Notes: generated by a model from the letters alone, not told the origin. DNA of 64,000 nucleotides from Pseudomonas asturiensis (GCF_900143095.1 NZ_FRDA01000011.1:137408-201407); one strand, 5' to 3'; shown: positions 28,369 to 37,766, counted from the stretch's first letter. A program made the numbers and translations.

Positions 28369-29118
28369 TTAGATTACCTTCGCTTCGGTTTTCAGTTTTT
28401 CGACCAGTTCAGCCACCGACTTGACCTTGATACCTGCGCTGCGTGCAGCAGGCGCTTCGACCTTGAGGGTCTTGTTGGTCGAGGCCGTGGAGACGCCCAG
28501 CGCATCGGGTGTCAGCACTTCGAGCGGCTTCTTCTTGGCTTTCATGATGTTGGGCAGCGAGGCGTAACGTGGCTCGTTCAGACGCAGGTCTGTGGTCACG
28601 ATGGCCGGCAGGTTCAGGGAAACGGTTTGCAGACCTCCGTCGATTTCGCGGGTGACGGCAACCTTGTCTCCTGCCACTTCCACTTTGGAGGCGAACGTGC
28701 CCTGCGGGTAGCCGCTCAGCGCAGCCAGCATCTGGCCGGTCTGGTTGTTGTCGCTGTCGATGGCCTGTTTACCCAGGATCACCAGTTGTGGCTGCTCCTT
28801 GTCGACAACAGCCTTGAGCAGCTTGGCCACGGCCAGGGACGTCAGCTCCTCGGCGGACTCGACCAGCACGGCGCGATCAGCACCCAGTGCCAGCGCGGTA
28901 CGAAGTTGCTCTTGAGCGGTAGTCGGGCCGATGGTGACGACGACGATTTCAGTCGCTACGCCTTTCTCTTTGAGACGTACAGCCTCTTCCACGGCAATTT
29001 CGCAGAAGGGGTTCATGGACATTTTGACGTTGGCCAGATCGACGCCGGAGTTGTCCGCCTTGACGCGAACCTTGACGTTGTAGTCGACCACTCGTTTGAC
29101 AGCTACAAGAACCTTCAT
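28369..29118 (-). CDS. etfB: electron transfer flavoprotein beta subunit
   Basis: The AMP-binding subunit of the ETF heterodimer, 249 residues. Family features are the N-terminal MKVLVAVKRVVDYNVKVRV, NPFCEIAVEEAVRLKEKG, the GADRAVLV motif and the ETF beta signature around EIDGGLQTVSLNLPAIVTTDLRLNEPRYASL. The ATG at 29118 follows GAGGAAT; upstream in-frame extension is rejected. It diverges from the ETF-QO gene across about 530 bases, the same arrangement as in P. aeruginosa. Confidence 0.97.
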   Translation of the reverse strand: MKVLVAVKRVVDYNVKVRVKADNSGVDLANVKMSMNPFCEIAVEEAVRLKEKGVATEIVVVTIGPTTAQEQLRTALALGADRAVLVESAEELTSLAVAKLLKAVVDKEQPQLVILGKQAIDSDNNQTGQMLAALSGYPQGTFASKVEVAGDKVAVTREIDGGLQTVSLNLPAIVTTDLRLNEPRYASLPNIMKAKKKPLEVLTPDALGVSTASTNKTLKVEAPAARSAGIKVKSVAELVEKLKTEAKVI

Positions 29119-29510
29119 GGATTCCTCACTCTCCGGTGAAAAGAAGTCGCCCGGCAATACCAGGCGATCGATATGTGTCCTCAACAAGCAATCGTATTCG
29201 TGCAGGCGAACATGACTTCATGCAAATCTCGCCAAAAGCCCGATAAAAGCAGGGCGTCACCCGTCATGCACCGGCAGGGTGTGTAAAATGCGCCGGGCGA
29301 CATTGATCTGATTGCCTGCACTGCGTTGGCCTGATGCCTTTTCAAGGGATTTGCTGCAGATATCCTCAAGAGATATCCGTGCAGCCCCTCTTCAGCCTAC
29401 GGCAAACGCAAAACCGCCCGTATCTTGACCGCAACGCCTTTTCCGGTCAATACGCCAAATCGGCCAGTCATGAGTCGCGCGTCTTTGATTTATCTGGCCT
29501 GCGGCCGATT
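29119..29510. other. intergenic region between etfB and ETF-QO genes
   Basis: About 390 bases left of the ETF-QO promoter. I see no convincing gene, terminator or clear etfB promoter here; short reading frames lack ribosome-binding sites. Confidence 0.5.
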
Positions 29511-29524
29511 CAAACAAACGTTTG
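29511..29524 (+). promoter_or_regulatory. PsrA-type operator
   Basis: CAAAC-AAAC-GTTTG matches the Pseudomonas PsrA consensus (G/C)AAAC-N2-4-GTTT(G/C). It ends 2 bases before the -35 box of the ETF-QO promoter, a good position for repression relieved by long-chain fatty acids or acyl-CoA. Confidence 0.65.
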
Positions 29525-29526
29525 TA

Positions 29527-29555
29527 TTGGACCCGCGCAGTGGTGTAGATATAAT
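29527..29555 (+). promoter_or_regulatory. ETF-QO promoter (sigma-70 type)
   Basis: TTGGAC (29527-29532), 17 bases, TATAAT (29550-29555). The -10 is perfect and the -35 matches five of six. The implied leader is about 85 bases. Confidence 0.75.
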
Positions 29556-29647
29556 GCACGCCTTAAAAAGATGTGCGGTCCAAGCCCGTATGTCGGTCCA
29601 CCGTGACCCATAAAAATACCGTGAGCCTTGAGAGTAGGAGATAGCCT

Positions 29648-31303
29648 GTGGAACGCGAATACATGGAATTCGACGTTGTTATCGTCGGAGCCGGCCCGTC
29701 CGGGCTTTCAGCCGCTTGCCGTCTCAAGCAGAAAGCTGCTGAAGCCGGCCAGGAAATCAGCGTCTGCGTGGTGGAAAAAGGCTCGGAAGTCGGTGCGCAC
29801 ATCCTCTCCGGTGCGGTGTTCGAACCCCGCGCGTTGAACGAACTGTTCCCTGACTGGCAGGCGCTGGGCGCCCCGCTCAACACCCCGGTCAAGCGCGACG
29901 ACATCTATGTCCTGAGCGATGCCGAAAAAGCCCGCAAGGTCCCGAACTTTTTTGTTCCCAAGACCATGCACAACGAGGGCAACTACATCATCTCGCTGGG
30001 CAACCTGTGCCGCTGGCTGGCTCAACAGGCCGAAAACCTGGGCGTCGAGATCTATCCGGGCTTTGCCGCACAAGAAGCGCTGTTCGACGAAAACGGCGTG
30101 GTGCGCGGCATCATTACCGGTGACCTGGGCGTCGACCGCGAAGGCAATCCCAAAGAAGGTCTGTACACCCCCGGCATGGAATTGCGTGCCAAGTACACGC
30201 TGTTTGCCGAAGGCTGCCGCGGCCACATCGGCAAACAACTGATCAAGCGTTTCGATCTGGACAACGAAGCCGACGTTCAGCACTACGCCATCGGCCTCAA
30301 GGAAATCTGGGAAGTCGATCCGTCGAAGCACGAACAGGGCCTGGTGGTGCACACCGCTGGCTGGCCGCTGGACGACGCCAACCCGGGCGGCTCCTTCCTT
30401 TATCACCTGGAAAACAATCAGGTGGTCGTGGGTCTGATCGTCGATCTTTCCTACTCCAACCCATACCTGTCGCCCTTCGACGAATTCCAGCGCTACAAGC
30501 ATCACCCGGTGATCAAGCAGTACCTGGAAGGCGGCAAGCGCATCAGCTATGGTGCCCGCGCCATCGCCAAGGGCGGCCTGAACTCGTTGCCGAAAATGGT
30601 CTTCCCCGGCGGCGCACTGATCGGCTGCGACCTGGGCACCCTGAACTTCGCCAAGATCAAGGGCAGCCATACCGCCATGAAGTCCGGCATGCTGGCCGCC
30701 GACTCGGTTGCCGAAGCGTTGCTGGCAGGCAAAGAAGGCGGCGATACGCTGACGTCCTATGTCGAGGCCTTCAAGGCCAGCTGGTTGCATGAGGAACTGT
30801 TCGCCAGCCGCAACTTCGGTGTGGCCATTCACAAATACGGCGCGATCAAGGGCGGTGCATTCAACTTCATCGACCAGAACATCTTCGGTGGCAAGCTGCC
30901 GTTTACCTTGCACGACACCCAGCCGGACTACGCCTGCCTCAAGCTGGCGGCCGACTCGAAGAAGGTCGACTACCCCAAACCCGACGGCAAGCTCAGCTTC
31001 GACAAACTCAGCTCGGTGTTCCTCTCCAGCACCAACCACGAAGAGGAACAGCCCTGCCATTTGAAGCTGACCGACCCGAGCATCCCGATCAGCAAAAACC
31101 TGCCGCTGTACGACGAACCGGCGCAGCGCTACTGCCCGGCGGGCGTGTATGAAGTGATCACCAAGGAAGACGGCGAGAAGCGCTTCCAGATCAACGCCCA
31201 GAACTGCGTGCACTGCAAGACCTGCGACATCAAGGATCCATCCCAGAACATCACCTGGGTGGCACCGGAAGGCGCAGGCGGTCCGACCTACCCGAATATG
31301 TAA
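29648..31303 (+). CDS. electron transfer flavoprotein-ubiquinone oxidoreductase
   Basis: A 551-residue flavin and iron-sulfur enzyme peripheral to the inner membrane; it oxidises reduced ETF and reduces ubiquinone. The FAD-binding Rossmann motif is near the N-terminus (VVIVGAGPSGLSAACRL), a quinone-binding region lies in the middle, and the C-terminal ferredoxin domain binds [4Fe-4S] through Cys496, Cys520, Cys523 and Cys526. The GTG at 29648 is taken as start because AGGAG lies 8 bases upstream; an ATG five codons on is an alternative. It faces etfBA, its electron donors. Confidence 0.96.
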   Translation: MEREYMEFDVVIVGAGPSGLSAACRLKQKAAEAGQEISVCVVEKGSEVGAHILSGAVFEPRALNELFPDWQALGAPLNTPVKRDDIYVLSDAEKARKVPNFFVPKTMHNEGNYIISLGNLCRWLAQQAENLGVEIYPGFAAQEALFDENGVVRGIITGDLGVDREGNPKEGLYTPGMELRAKYTLFAEGCRGHIGKQLIKRFDLDNEADVQHYAIGLKEIWEVDPSKHEQGLVVHTAGWPLDDANPGGSFLYHLENNQVVVGLIVDLSYSNPYLSPFDEFQRYKHHPVIKQYLEGGKRISYGARAIAKGGLNSLPKMVFPGGALIGCDLGTLNFAKIKGSHTAMKSGMLAADSVAEALLAGKEGGDTLTSYVEAFKASWLHEELFASRNFGVAIHKYGAIKGGAFNFIDQNIFGGKLPFTLHDTQPDYACLKLAADSKKVDYPKPDGKLSFDKLSSVFLSSTNHEEEQPCHLKLTDPSIPISKNLPLYDEPAQRYCPAGVYEVITKEDGEKRFQINAQNCVHCKTCDIKDPSQNITWVAPEGAGGPTYPNM

Positions 31304-31320
31304 GCGGATTGCGACCGATT

Positions 31321-31346
31321 AAAAAGGCTCCCTCGGGAGCCTTTTT
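31321..31346. terminator. bidirectional terminator after ETF-QO gene
   Basis: A 12-bp perfect stem AAAAAGGCTCCC / GGGAGCCTTTTT with a 2-base gap at the tip; T-runs on both strands. It serves ETF-QO and the convergent AraC gene. Confidence 0.9.
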
Positions 31347-31370
31347 ACGTTGCATCAGGTTCACTTTGCA

Positions 31371-32309
31371 TCAGGCAGGAACGCCCAGGTTGGCGCTCTC
31401 CTCCCCCGGACTGCGCTCGAAGTAGCGTTTGTACTCACGGCTGAACTGCGAAGCGCTCTGATAGCCGACCCGCAACGCCACCTGCGCGACACCCAGCCCT
31501 TCGGCTACCAGCAATTGCTGGGCCTTCAATAAGCGCAGACGTTTGAGGTACTGCACCGGCGACAACAAGGTGCTGCGCTTGAAATGCTCATGAAAGGTCG
31601 AGATGCTCATGTTCGCGCAGCGCGCCAGCGTGTCGACGTTCAACGCATCGGCGTAATGTTCATGCAGATAGGTCACCGCCGACGCGATCCGTGCGAACTG
31701 GCCCTGCTGCTCGACCAGTGCACGCAGTACGCCGGCCTGCGGACCGCGCAGCGCGCTGTACACCACTTCTCGTACTCGAGCCTGCCCCATCGCCTGACAT
31801 TCCAGCGGATCGTGCAGGCAACGCAACAGCCGCTCGACGCTGTCGCGCATGCCCTCGTCGATCAATACCGAGGTCATGGACTCCGGGGTCTGCGGCTGGC
31901 AGTCCTGCTGCGATGTCGCCCCCATCACCTGCACCAGCTCGCCGAGCAACACCCGGTCGATGGACACCGACACGCCGTACAGCGGCTTGTCCGGAGTGGC
32001 GAAGGTCTCGCACTTGAAGGGCACCGACAGCGCCTGAATCAGGTAATGCCCGGTGCCGTACTCGAACGTGCGCGTGCCCAGACAAGCGATCTTGCTGCCC
32101 TGCACCACGATCATCAGGCTCGGCTCGTACATTTGCGGACTACTGGCCACATAGCTGAACGCCGAGAGCACGCGCACCTCGGGCAAATGCGTGTCGACGA
32201 AGCCGGGACGCACGGCCAACGGCTGAATCAGCGAGACCAGAACGGCATTGCCATCGACAGGATAAGGAAGCGACATGGAGAGCACCGGCAGAGGATCAGA
32301 CAGCTGCAT
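31371..32309 (-). CDS. AraC-family transcriptional regulator
   Basis: A 312-residue regulator with an N-terminal AraC_N-type (AraC binding-like, PF06719 style) domain (about 25-180) and two C-terminal helix-turn-helix motifs (NVDTLARCANMSISTFHEHFKRST and GVAQVALRVGYQSASQFSREYKRYF). It diverges from an alcohol dehydrogenase gene with 154 bases between the starts, so that gene is its likely target, as seen for similar pairs. The ligand is probably an alcohol or aldehyde, by inference. No clear ribosome-binding site marks the start; ATG at 32276 is an alternative. Confidence 0.87.
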   Translation of the reverse strand: MQLSDPLPVLSMSLPYPVDGNAVLVSLIQPLAVRPGFVDTHLPEVRVLSAFSYVASSPQMYEPSLMIVVQGSKIACLGTRTFEYGTGHYLIQALSVPFKCETFATPDKPLYGVSVSIDRVLLGELVQVMGATSQQDCQPQTPESMTSVLIDEGMRDSVERLLRCLHDPLECQAMGQARVREVVYSALRGPQAGVLRALVEQQGQFARIASAVTYLHEHYADALNVDTLARCANMSISTFHEHFKRSTLLSPVQYLKRLRLLKAQQLLVAEGLGVAQVALRVGYQSASQFSREYKRYFERSPGEESANLGVPA

Positions 32310-32463
32310 GATCGCAGATTTGCGCGCTTGAGCGTTACCCGGATTCCACCGCCGGAGGAATAGGCATGAAACACGGAGGAATCGCCCTAGCGGCATACGA
32401 CCATGGCGCGGACAATGATTCGCCTCTTCTTCGTACCTTTTCATTTCTTAAGCGAGGTATTTT

Positions 32464-33516
32464 ATGTACACAGCCATCGGTTACGCTGCTCAGTCGGCCA
32501 CCGCCCCCCTCGCCCCGATGACGTTCGAACGTCGCGCTCCGCGTGCCGACGACGTCGCCATCGAAATCCTCTACTGCGGCGTCTGCCACTCCGACATCCA
32601 CCAGGCGCGCAACGAGTGGGGCATTGCCGTTTACCCGCTGATGCCGGGCCACGAAATCGTCGGTCGCGTGACTGCAACCGGCGCCAATGCCACTCAATAC
32701 AAGGTTGGCGACCTGGTCGGTGTTGGCTGCATGGTCGATTCCTGCCGTCAGTGCTCGGCGTGCCAGTCGGATCTCGAACAATACTGCCTGGAAGGTCCGA
32801 CCATGACCTACGCCACGCCAGACCGCGTGGACGGCAGCAATACCATGGGCGGCTACTCCAACAGCATCGTGGTCAGCGAGCACTTCGTCGTGCGCGTTCC
32901 CGAGAAGCTTGATCCAGCCGCAGCTGCGCCGATTCTGTGTGCCGGCATCACGACCTACTCACCGCTCAAGCACTACGGCGTGAAGGCCGGTGACAAGGTC
33001 GGTATTCTGGGCATGGGCGGCCTGGGCCACATGGGCATCAAGTTCGCCAAGGCGATGGGCGCGGAAGTGACCCTGTTCACCCGCTCAGCTTCGAAGGCTC
33101 AGGAAGCGCGTCGTCAGGGCGCCGATCACGTGATCGTTTCCACCGATGCCGAACAGATGAAAGCGGCCGCCGGTCACTTCGACTTCCTGCTCGACACCAT
33201 TCCAGTGCAGCACGACCTGAACCCCTACCTGCAGACGCTGCGTTTCGACGGCGTACACATTCTGGTAGGCCTGATCGAGCCCGTGGAACCGCCGGTCCAC
33301 GCCGCCAATCTGGTGATGAGCCGCCGCGTACTGGCCGGCTCGCTGATCGGTGGTATCGCCGAAACCCAGGAAGTGCTGGATTTCTGCGCCGAGAACGACA
33401 TCACCTGCGACATCGAAATGCTCGACATCCGCAACATCAACGAAGCCTACGAGCGCATGCTGGCCGGTGACGTGAAATACCGTTTCGTCATCGACATGGC
33501 AACGCTCAAAGCCTGA
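32464..33516 (+). CDS. zinc-dependent alcohol/aldehyde dehydrogenase, YahK-like
   Basis: A 350-residue medium-chain dehydrogenase/reductase of the cinnamyl-alcohol-dehydrogenase (YahK/Ahr) type, which are usually NADPH-dependent aldehyde reductases. Catalytic zinc ligands are Cys38, His63 and a Cys in ILCAGITTYS; structural zinc ligands are Cys94, Cys97, Cys100 and Cys108. The nucleotide fold has GILGMGGLGHMG. It faces an AraC regulator and ends 1 base from the convergent IclR gene. AAGCGAGG lies upstream of the ATG. Substrate is not deducible. Confidence 0.92.
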   Translation: MYTAIGYAAQSATAPLAPMTFERRAPRADDVAIEILYCGVCHSDIHQARNEWGIAVYPLMPGHEIVGRVTATGANATQYKVGDLVGVGCMVDSCRQCSACQSDLEQYCLEGPTMTYATPDRVDGSNTMGGYSNSIVVSEHFVVRVPEKLDPAAAAPILCAGITTYSPLKHYGVKAGDKVGILGMGGLGHMGIKFAKAMGAEVTLFTRSASKAQEARRQGADHVIVSTDAEQMKAAAGHFDFLLDTIPVQHDLNPYLQTLRFDGVHILVGLIEPVEPPVHAANLVMSRRVLAGSLIGGIAETQEVLDFCAENDITCDIEMLDIRNINEAYERMLAGDVKYRFVIDMATLKA

Positions 33517-33517
33517 T

Positions 33518-34330
33518 TCAGGCGGCCCCGAGTTCGGCCGACAGTCCCGCTGCGATCTCCCTGATCAGCGGGACCAGTTCGGCCATCTTCTCCAGGGGCA
33601 TGTACGGAACCGTACTGGCGACGCTGATGCCAGCCACAATCTGCTGGCTGGCATCACGCACCGGTGCCGCAACGCAACGGATCGACGGTTCGTTGTCTTC
33701 AAGATCGAATGCATAACCTCCCGCCACGTACTCCTGCCTTCGCTGCTGCAATTGTTCCCATGTCTGTTGTTCATGATTGGGCCACAGCGGATGCCTGCCC
33801 GCCGCCGGCATGCTGATTTCATAAAGACGCAGCCACTCGGCTTCCGGGCTGTCCAGCAGCAACGCCTTGCCGATGCCGGTGCGCACCAGCGGCATGCGAT
33901 GCCCGACCCTTGAGCGCATCTCCGGACCATTGCGACCGGGATTCTTGTGCAGGTACAGCACCTCGTCGCCCTCGCGCACCGCCAGGTGCACGGTATCGCC
34001 CGTCAGCTCCGACAACTGGTCCAGATACGGCCGCGCGAGCATCGCCAACGGCACTTCCTCGCGCGCCTGAAAACCCAGCTCAATCAACTTCGGCCCCAGC
34101 AGATACCCGACCTGCGGAACAACCCGCAAATAGCGCTCATCGACCAGACAACTGGCCAGACGATGGGTGGTGCTGCGCGTAGTGCCGATCAGACGGGCAA
34201 TCTCCTTCAGGTCCCGAGCCCCATTCGCCACGGCCTGCACCACTCCCAGACCGCGCAACAGGGTCTGGGTCCCGGCAGGGGCCGGTTCTTTGCCCGTGGA
34301 ATGTTCAGAAGGAAGCGGTTCGTTGTGCAT
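33518..34330 (-). CDS. IclR-family regulator of the galactonate operon
   Basis: A 270-residue IclR protein: N-terminal winged helix (TLLRGLGVVQAVANGARDLKEIARLIGTTRSTTHRLASCLVDERYL, about 22-75) and C-terminal effector-binding domain (about 90-260). It is the last gene after dgoK-dgoA-dgoD-MFS on the same strand, 65 bases past the carrier gene. In E. coli the corresponding regulator DgoR is of the GntR family, so this is a non-homologous replacement. A palindrome in front of dgoK is a candidate site. The ligand is likely galactonate or KDPGal, by inference. Confidence 0.87.
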   Translation of the reverse strand: MHNEPLPSEHSTGKEPAPAGTQTLLRGLGVVQAVANGARDLKEIARLIGTTRSTTHRLASCLVDERYLRVVPQVGYLLGPKLIELGFQAREEVPLAMLARPYLDQLSELTGDTVHLAVREGDEVLYLHKNPGRNGPEMRSRVGHRMPLVRTGIGKALLLDSPEAEWLRLYEISMPAAGRHPLWPNHEQQTWEQLQQRRQEYVAGGYAFDLEDNEPSIRCVAAPVRDASQQIVAGISVASTVPYMPLEKMAELVPLIREIAAGLSAELGAA

Positions 34331-34395
34331 GACAAGCCTTAATCAGATCGGGACGCTGGCGGCATTATCGTCGCCAGCATCAGGACACGTCGATA

Positions 34396-35706
34396 TCAGA
34401 GTTCGATGCGTTCTACTTTCCCTACCAGCAGGATGTAGGACAGCGCACCCAGCAGCGCCAGCACCGAGATGTAAGTGATGGCCGGCGCGAACGAGTCACC
34501 CGAGGCCAGGAAGCCGATCACGATCGGCGTGGCGATGGCCGCCAGATTGCCGATGAAGTTGAACGTGCCGCCTGTGAGACCCAGCAGACGCGCAGGCGCC
34601 AGCGTGGATACCAGCGACCAGGTGATAGAGGCCAGACCGTTGCCAAAGAACGCCAGTGCCAGAAAGGCGATGACCAGCGGCGTGGATTCGACGAAGTTGG
34701 CACCGATGATCGAGGTGGAAATCAGCAGGCCGGCGATGATCGGCAGTTTGCGCGCGAAGCCCACGGTGTGCCCGCGACGGATCAGCCAGTCGGAAAAGAA
34801 GCCCGAGCACAGCACGCCGACGAAGGCGGCCAGAAACGGCAGCGACGCCAGCAGGCCGGACTTGATGAAGTCCATGCCCCGGTATTTCACCAGATAGGTC
34901 GGAAACCAGGTCAGGAAGAACCAGAGCGTCGAATTCAGGCAGAACTGGCCAAGATAGATGCCCCAGAGTTTGCGCTTGCTCAACACGATGCCCAGGTCCA
35001 GCCAGCTAAAGCCCTGTTTCTGTTTGTCGACGTCTTTCTGGATATCCACCAGCCCGCCGCCTTCGCGGATCAGGTCGATTTCCTGCTGGTTGACGCCCTT
35101 GAAGTCACGCGGCTCGCGATACACCGCGTACCAGATCACCGCCCACAGTACGCCGACGCCACCGGTTGCGACGAACACCATGTGCCAGCCGTAATGCGCC
35201 TGCAGCCAGGCCAGCACCGGCGTCAGAAACGCCAGACCGACGAACTGTCCCGACGTATAGAAACCAATCGCCGTCGCGCGCTCGCGCTCCGGGAACCAAG
35301 TGGTCACCACGCGACTGTTGATCGGGTACGCAGGCGCTTCCAGCGCGCCGACCGCCATGCGCAGCACGAACAGCGCAATGAAGCTGGCAGCAAAACCGAG
35401 CAGGATGGTGGCAATCGACCACAGCATCAGTGCCACCGTGTACAGGATACGCGGCGGCACGCGATCCACCAGCCAGCCACCGGGCAATTGCATGGCCGCG
35501 TAGGTCCAGCCGAAGGCGGAGAAGATCAGACCGACATGAACCGGATCGATGCCCAGCTCGGACGTCAGCGCCGGCGCGGCAATCGACAGGTTGCTGCGGT
35601 CCAGGTAATTGATGACCACGGTGATGAACAGCAGCACCATGATAAAGAAACGTTTGCGGGACGGCGCCACCAGCGATGCCGCGCCCTCCATCGTACGAGT
35701 GCGCAT
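34396..35706 (-). CDS. MFS transporter, galactonate/hexuronate (ACS) family
   Basis: A 436-residue inner-membrane carrier with 12 predicted helices, of the anion:cation symporter family that includes E. coli DgoT and ExuT. The N-terminal motif INYLDRSNLSIAAPAL and the loop GGWLVDRVPPRIL are typical. Given its place between dgoD and the IclR gene it most likely imports D-galactonate with H+. AGAGG lies before the ATG. A REP pair separates it from dgoD, which may weaken co-transcription. Confidence 0.9.
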   Translation of the reverse strand: MRTRTMEGAASLVAPSRKRFFIMVLLFITVVINYLDRSNLSIAAPALTSELGIDPVHVGLIFSAFGWTYAAMQLPGGWLVDRVPPRILYTVALMLWSIATILLGFAASFIALFVLRMAVGALEAPAYPINSRVVTTWFPERERATAIGFYTSGQFVGLAFLTPVLAWLQAHYGWHMVFVATGGVGVLWAVIWYAVYREPRDFKGVNQQEIDLIREGGGLVDIQKDVDKQKQGFSWLDLGIVLSKRKLWGIYLGQFCLNSTLWFFLTWFPTYLVKYRGMDFIKSGLLASLPFLAAFVGVLCSGFFSDWLIRRGHTVGFARKLPIIAGLLISTSIIGANFVESTPLVIAFLALAFFGNGLASITWSLVSTLAPARLLGLTGGTFNFIGNLAAIATPIVIGFLASGDSFAPAITYISVLALLGALSYILLVGKVERIEL

Positions 35707-35821
35707 GAAATGTTGCCTCTTTTTGGATTTATTGAGGACGGTGTTTCAGGTGTTTCAAGGGCGGATCGTTTCCACCCCATTCCGAAGCCAGATCTTGCTT
35801 AAGGAGGCAGTTCACATCCTC

Positions 35822-35906
35822 GTGTGAGGCGGCTTGCCGGCGAAGCGATGGTTCAGGTAAAGGGTCATGTCTGAACTGACGCTATCGCCAGCAAGCCGCC
35901 TCCCAC
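35822..35906. repeat. REP-type inverted pair between dgoD and MFS gene
   Basis: GAGGCGGCTTGCCGGCGA (from about 35826) and the inverted GCTATCGCCAGCAAGCCGCC (35881-35906) are a second class of Pseudomonas REP sequence, arranged as an inverted pair that can form a long hairpin inside the galactonate operon. Confidence 0.8.
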
Positions 35907-35925
35907 AGTCCGGCGTGCGGCTACC

Positions 35926-37074
35926 TCACCACTCTGCAAAGCTGCCATCGGCATGGCGCCAGATCGGGTTGCGCCAGCGGTGGCCGATGGCGGCGCGCTC
36001 CTTGACGTACTCTTCGTTGATCTCGATGCCCAGGCCCGGTCCGTTGGGGATCTTGACCATGCCCTTGTCGTAGTCGAAGACTTCCGGGTGCTTGACGTAG
36101 TCCAGCAGGTCATTGCTTTCGTTGTAGTGGATACCCAGGCTCTGCTCCTGGATGAACGCGTTGTAGCAGACCGCGTCCAGTTGCAGACACGCCGCCAGTG
36201 CAATCGGCCCCAGTGGGCAATGCAGCGCCAGCGCGACGTCGTAGGCTTCGGCCATGTTGGCGATCTTGCGCGTCTCGGTGATGCCGCCCGCGTGCGATGC
36301 ATCCGGCTGGATGATGTCGACGTAGCCTTCGCTCAGCACACGCTTGAAGTCCCAGCGCGAGAACAGACGTTCACCCAGGGCAATCGGGGTACTGGTCAGC
36401 GGGGCCAGCTCTTTGAGCGCTTCGTAGTTTTCGCTGAGCACCGGTTCTTCGATGAACATCAGCTTGTACGGGTCCAGCTCCTTCATCAGCACCTTGGCCA
36501 TCGGCTTGTGCACGCGACCATGGAAATCAACACCGATGCCGACGTTCGGGCCGACGGCATCACGCACCGCTGCCACATTGGCCAGGGCCAGATCGACCTT
36601 GTCGAAGGTGTCGAGGAACTGCAGCTCTTCGGTGCCGTTCATTTTCACCGCAGTAAAGCCACGCTCGACCGCTTCCCGCGCAGCCCGTGCCGTGTCGGCA
36701 GGACGGTCGCCGCCGATCCATGAGTAGACGCGAATCTTGTCACGCACCTGACCACCTAGCAGATCGCTGACCGAGACACCCAGCGCTTTACCCTTGATAT
36801 CCCACAAGGCCTGATCGATCCCGGCCAGCGCGCTCATGTGAATCGCGCCACCTCGATAGAAGCCGCCGCGATACAGCACGGTCCAGATGTCTTCGATGTT
36901 GCGCGGGTCCTTGCCGATCAGGTAGTCGGAAAGCTCTTCCACGGCGGCAGCGACGGTATGCGCACGGCCCTCAACGACCGGCTCGCCCCAATCGACGACG
37001 CCCTCGTCGGTCTCGACTTTCAGGAAGCACCAGCGCGGCGGAACGATGAAGGTGGTCAGTTTGGTGATTTTCAT
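35926..37074 (-). CDS. dgoD: D-galactonate dehydratase
   Basis: Enolase-superfamily enzyme that dehydrates D-galactonate to 2-keto-3-deoxygalactonate. It is 382 residues, the same as E. coli DgoD. The N-terminal capping domain begins MKITKLTTFIVPPRWCFLKVETDEG; metal and acid/base residues lie in GVDFHGRVHK, IEEPVLSENYEAL, GERLFSRWDF and the final HCPLGPIALAA. Start at 37074 gives the family N-terminus; an upstream in-frame extension is rejected. It follows dgoA by 61 bases. Confidence 0.96.
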   Translation of the reverse strand: MKITKLTTFIVPPRWCFLKVETDEGVVDWGEPVVEGRAHTVAAAVEELSDYLIGKDPRNIEDIWTVLYRGGFYRGGAIHMSALAGIDQALWDIKGKALGVSVSDLLGGQVRDKIRVYSWIGGDRPADTARAAREAVERGFTAVKMNGTEELQFLDTFDKVDLALANVAAVRDAVGPNVGIGVDFHGRVHKPMAKVLMKELDPYKLMFIEEPVLSENYEALKELAPLTSTPIALGERLFSRWDFKRVLSEGYVDIIQPDASHAGGITETRKIANMAEAYDVALALHCPLGPIALAACLQLDAVCYNAFIQEQSLGIHYNESNDLLDYVKHPEVFDYDKGMVKIPNGPGLGIEINEEYVKERAAIGHRWRNPIWRHADGSFAEW

Positions 37075-37135
37075 GGGTGCGGTTTCTCTTATTGGTTCTC
37101 TTGTCGGGCGGCGGCGTCTGGCGCACCGATCCGTT

Positions 37136-37765
37136 TCAAAGCGACGAAGTGTGCTGTTTCCACGCGGCCACATAGGCCTTGGCGCGCTCGGCGACCTCGG
37201 CAGCGCTCATGCCCGGTTTGAACAGCCCCGAGCCGAGGCCGAAGCCTTTTACGCCTGCGTCGAGGAACACCTTCATGTTGTCCGGAGTGATACCGCCGAC
37301 CGGCAGCAGAATCGTGCCTGCAGGCAGCACCGCCAGCCAGGCCTTGACCACTGCGGGCGACATTTGCTCGGCCGGGAACAGTTTGAGCACATCAGCGCCC
37401 TCAGACAGAGCGGCAAACGCTTCGGTCGGTGTGGCCACGCCCGGCGACAGGTACAGGCCGGCAGCTTTGGCGGCGCGCAGCACACTGGCATCACTGTGCG
37501 GCATGACGATGACCTGACCGCCCGCGTCCTTGACGTGGGTGACCTGTTCAGGCGTCAGCACTGTCCCGGCCCCGATCAGGCAGTCGGCAGGCAGGCGCTG
37601 GCGCAGCAGGCCAATGCTGTCGAACGGCTGAGGAGAATTGAGCGGTACTTCGATGACCCGAAAGCCCGCCTGATACAACTCGTCGCCAATGGCCGGGGCT
37701 TCTTCGGGACGCAGGCCGCGCAGAATCGCGACCAGGCCGTTTTCCTTCAATGCTTGCTTGAGCAT
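37136..37765 (-). CDS. dgoA: 2-dehydro-3-deoxy-6-phosphogalactonate aldolase
   Basis: Class I aldolase that splits KDPGal into pyruvate and glyceraldehyde 3-phosphate. The 209-residue TIM barrel has Schiff-base Lys128 (VLKLFPAEQ) and Glu39 (VIEVPLNSP). PVGGI near the C-terminus binds phosphate. It starts one base after the dgoK stop, so the kinase product is passed on by a co-expressed enzyme. KDPG aldolase is the main alternative, but kinase and dehydratase neighbours favour the galactonate form. Confidence 0.95.
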   Translation of the reverse strand: MLKQALKENGLVAILRGLRPEEAPAIGDELYQAGFRVIEVPLNSPQPFDSIGLLRQRLPADCLIGAGTVLTPEQVTHVKDAGGQVIVMPHSDASVLRAAKAAGLYLSPGVATPTEAFAALSEGADVLKLFPAEQMSPAVVKAWLAVLPAGTILLPVGGITPDNMKVFLDAGVKGFGLGSGLFKPGMSAAEVAERAKAYVAAWKQHTSSL

Positions 37766-37766
37766 G

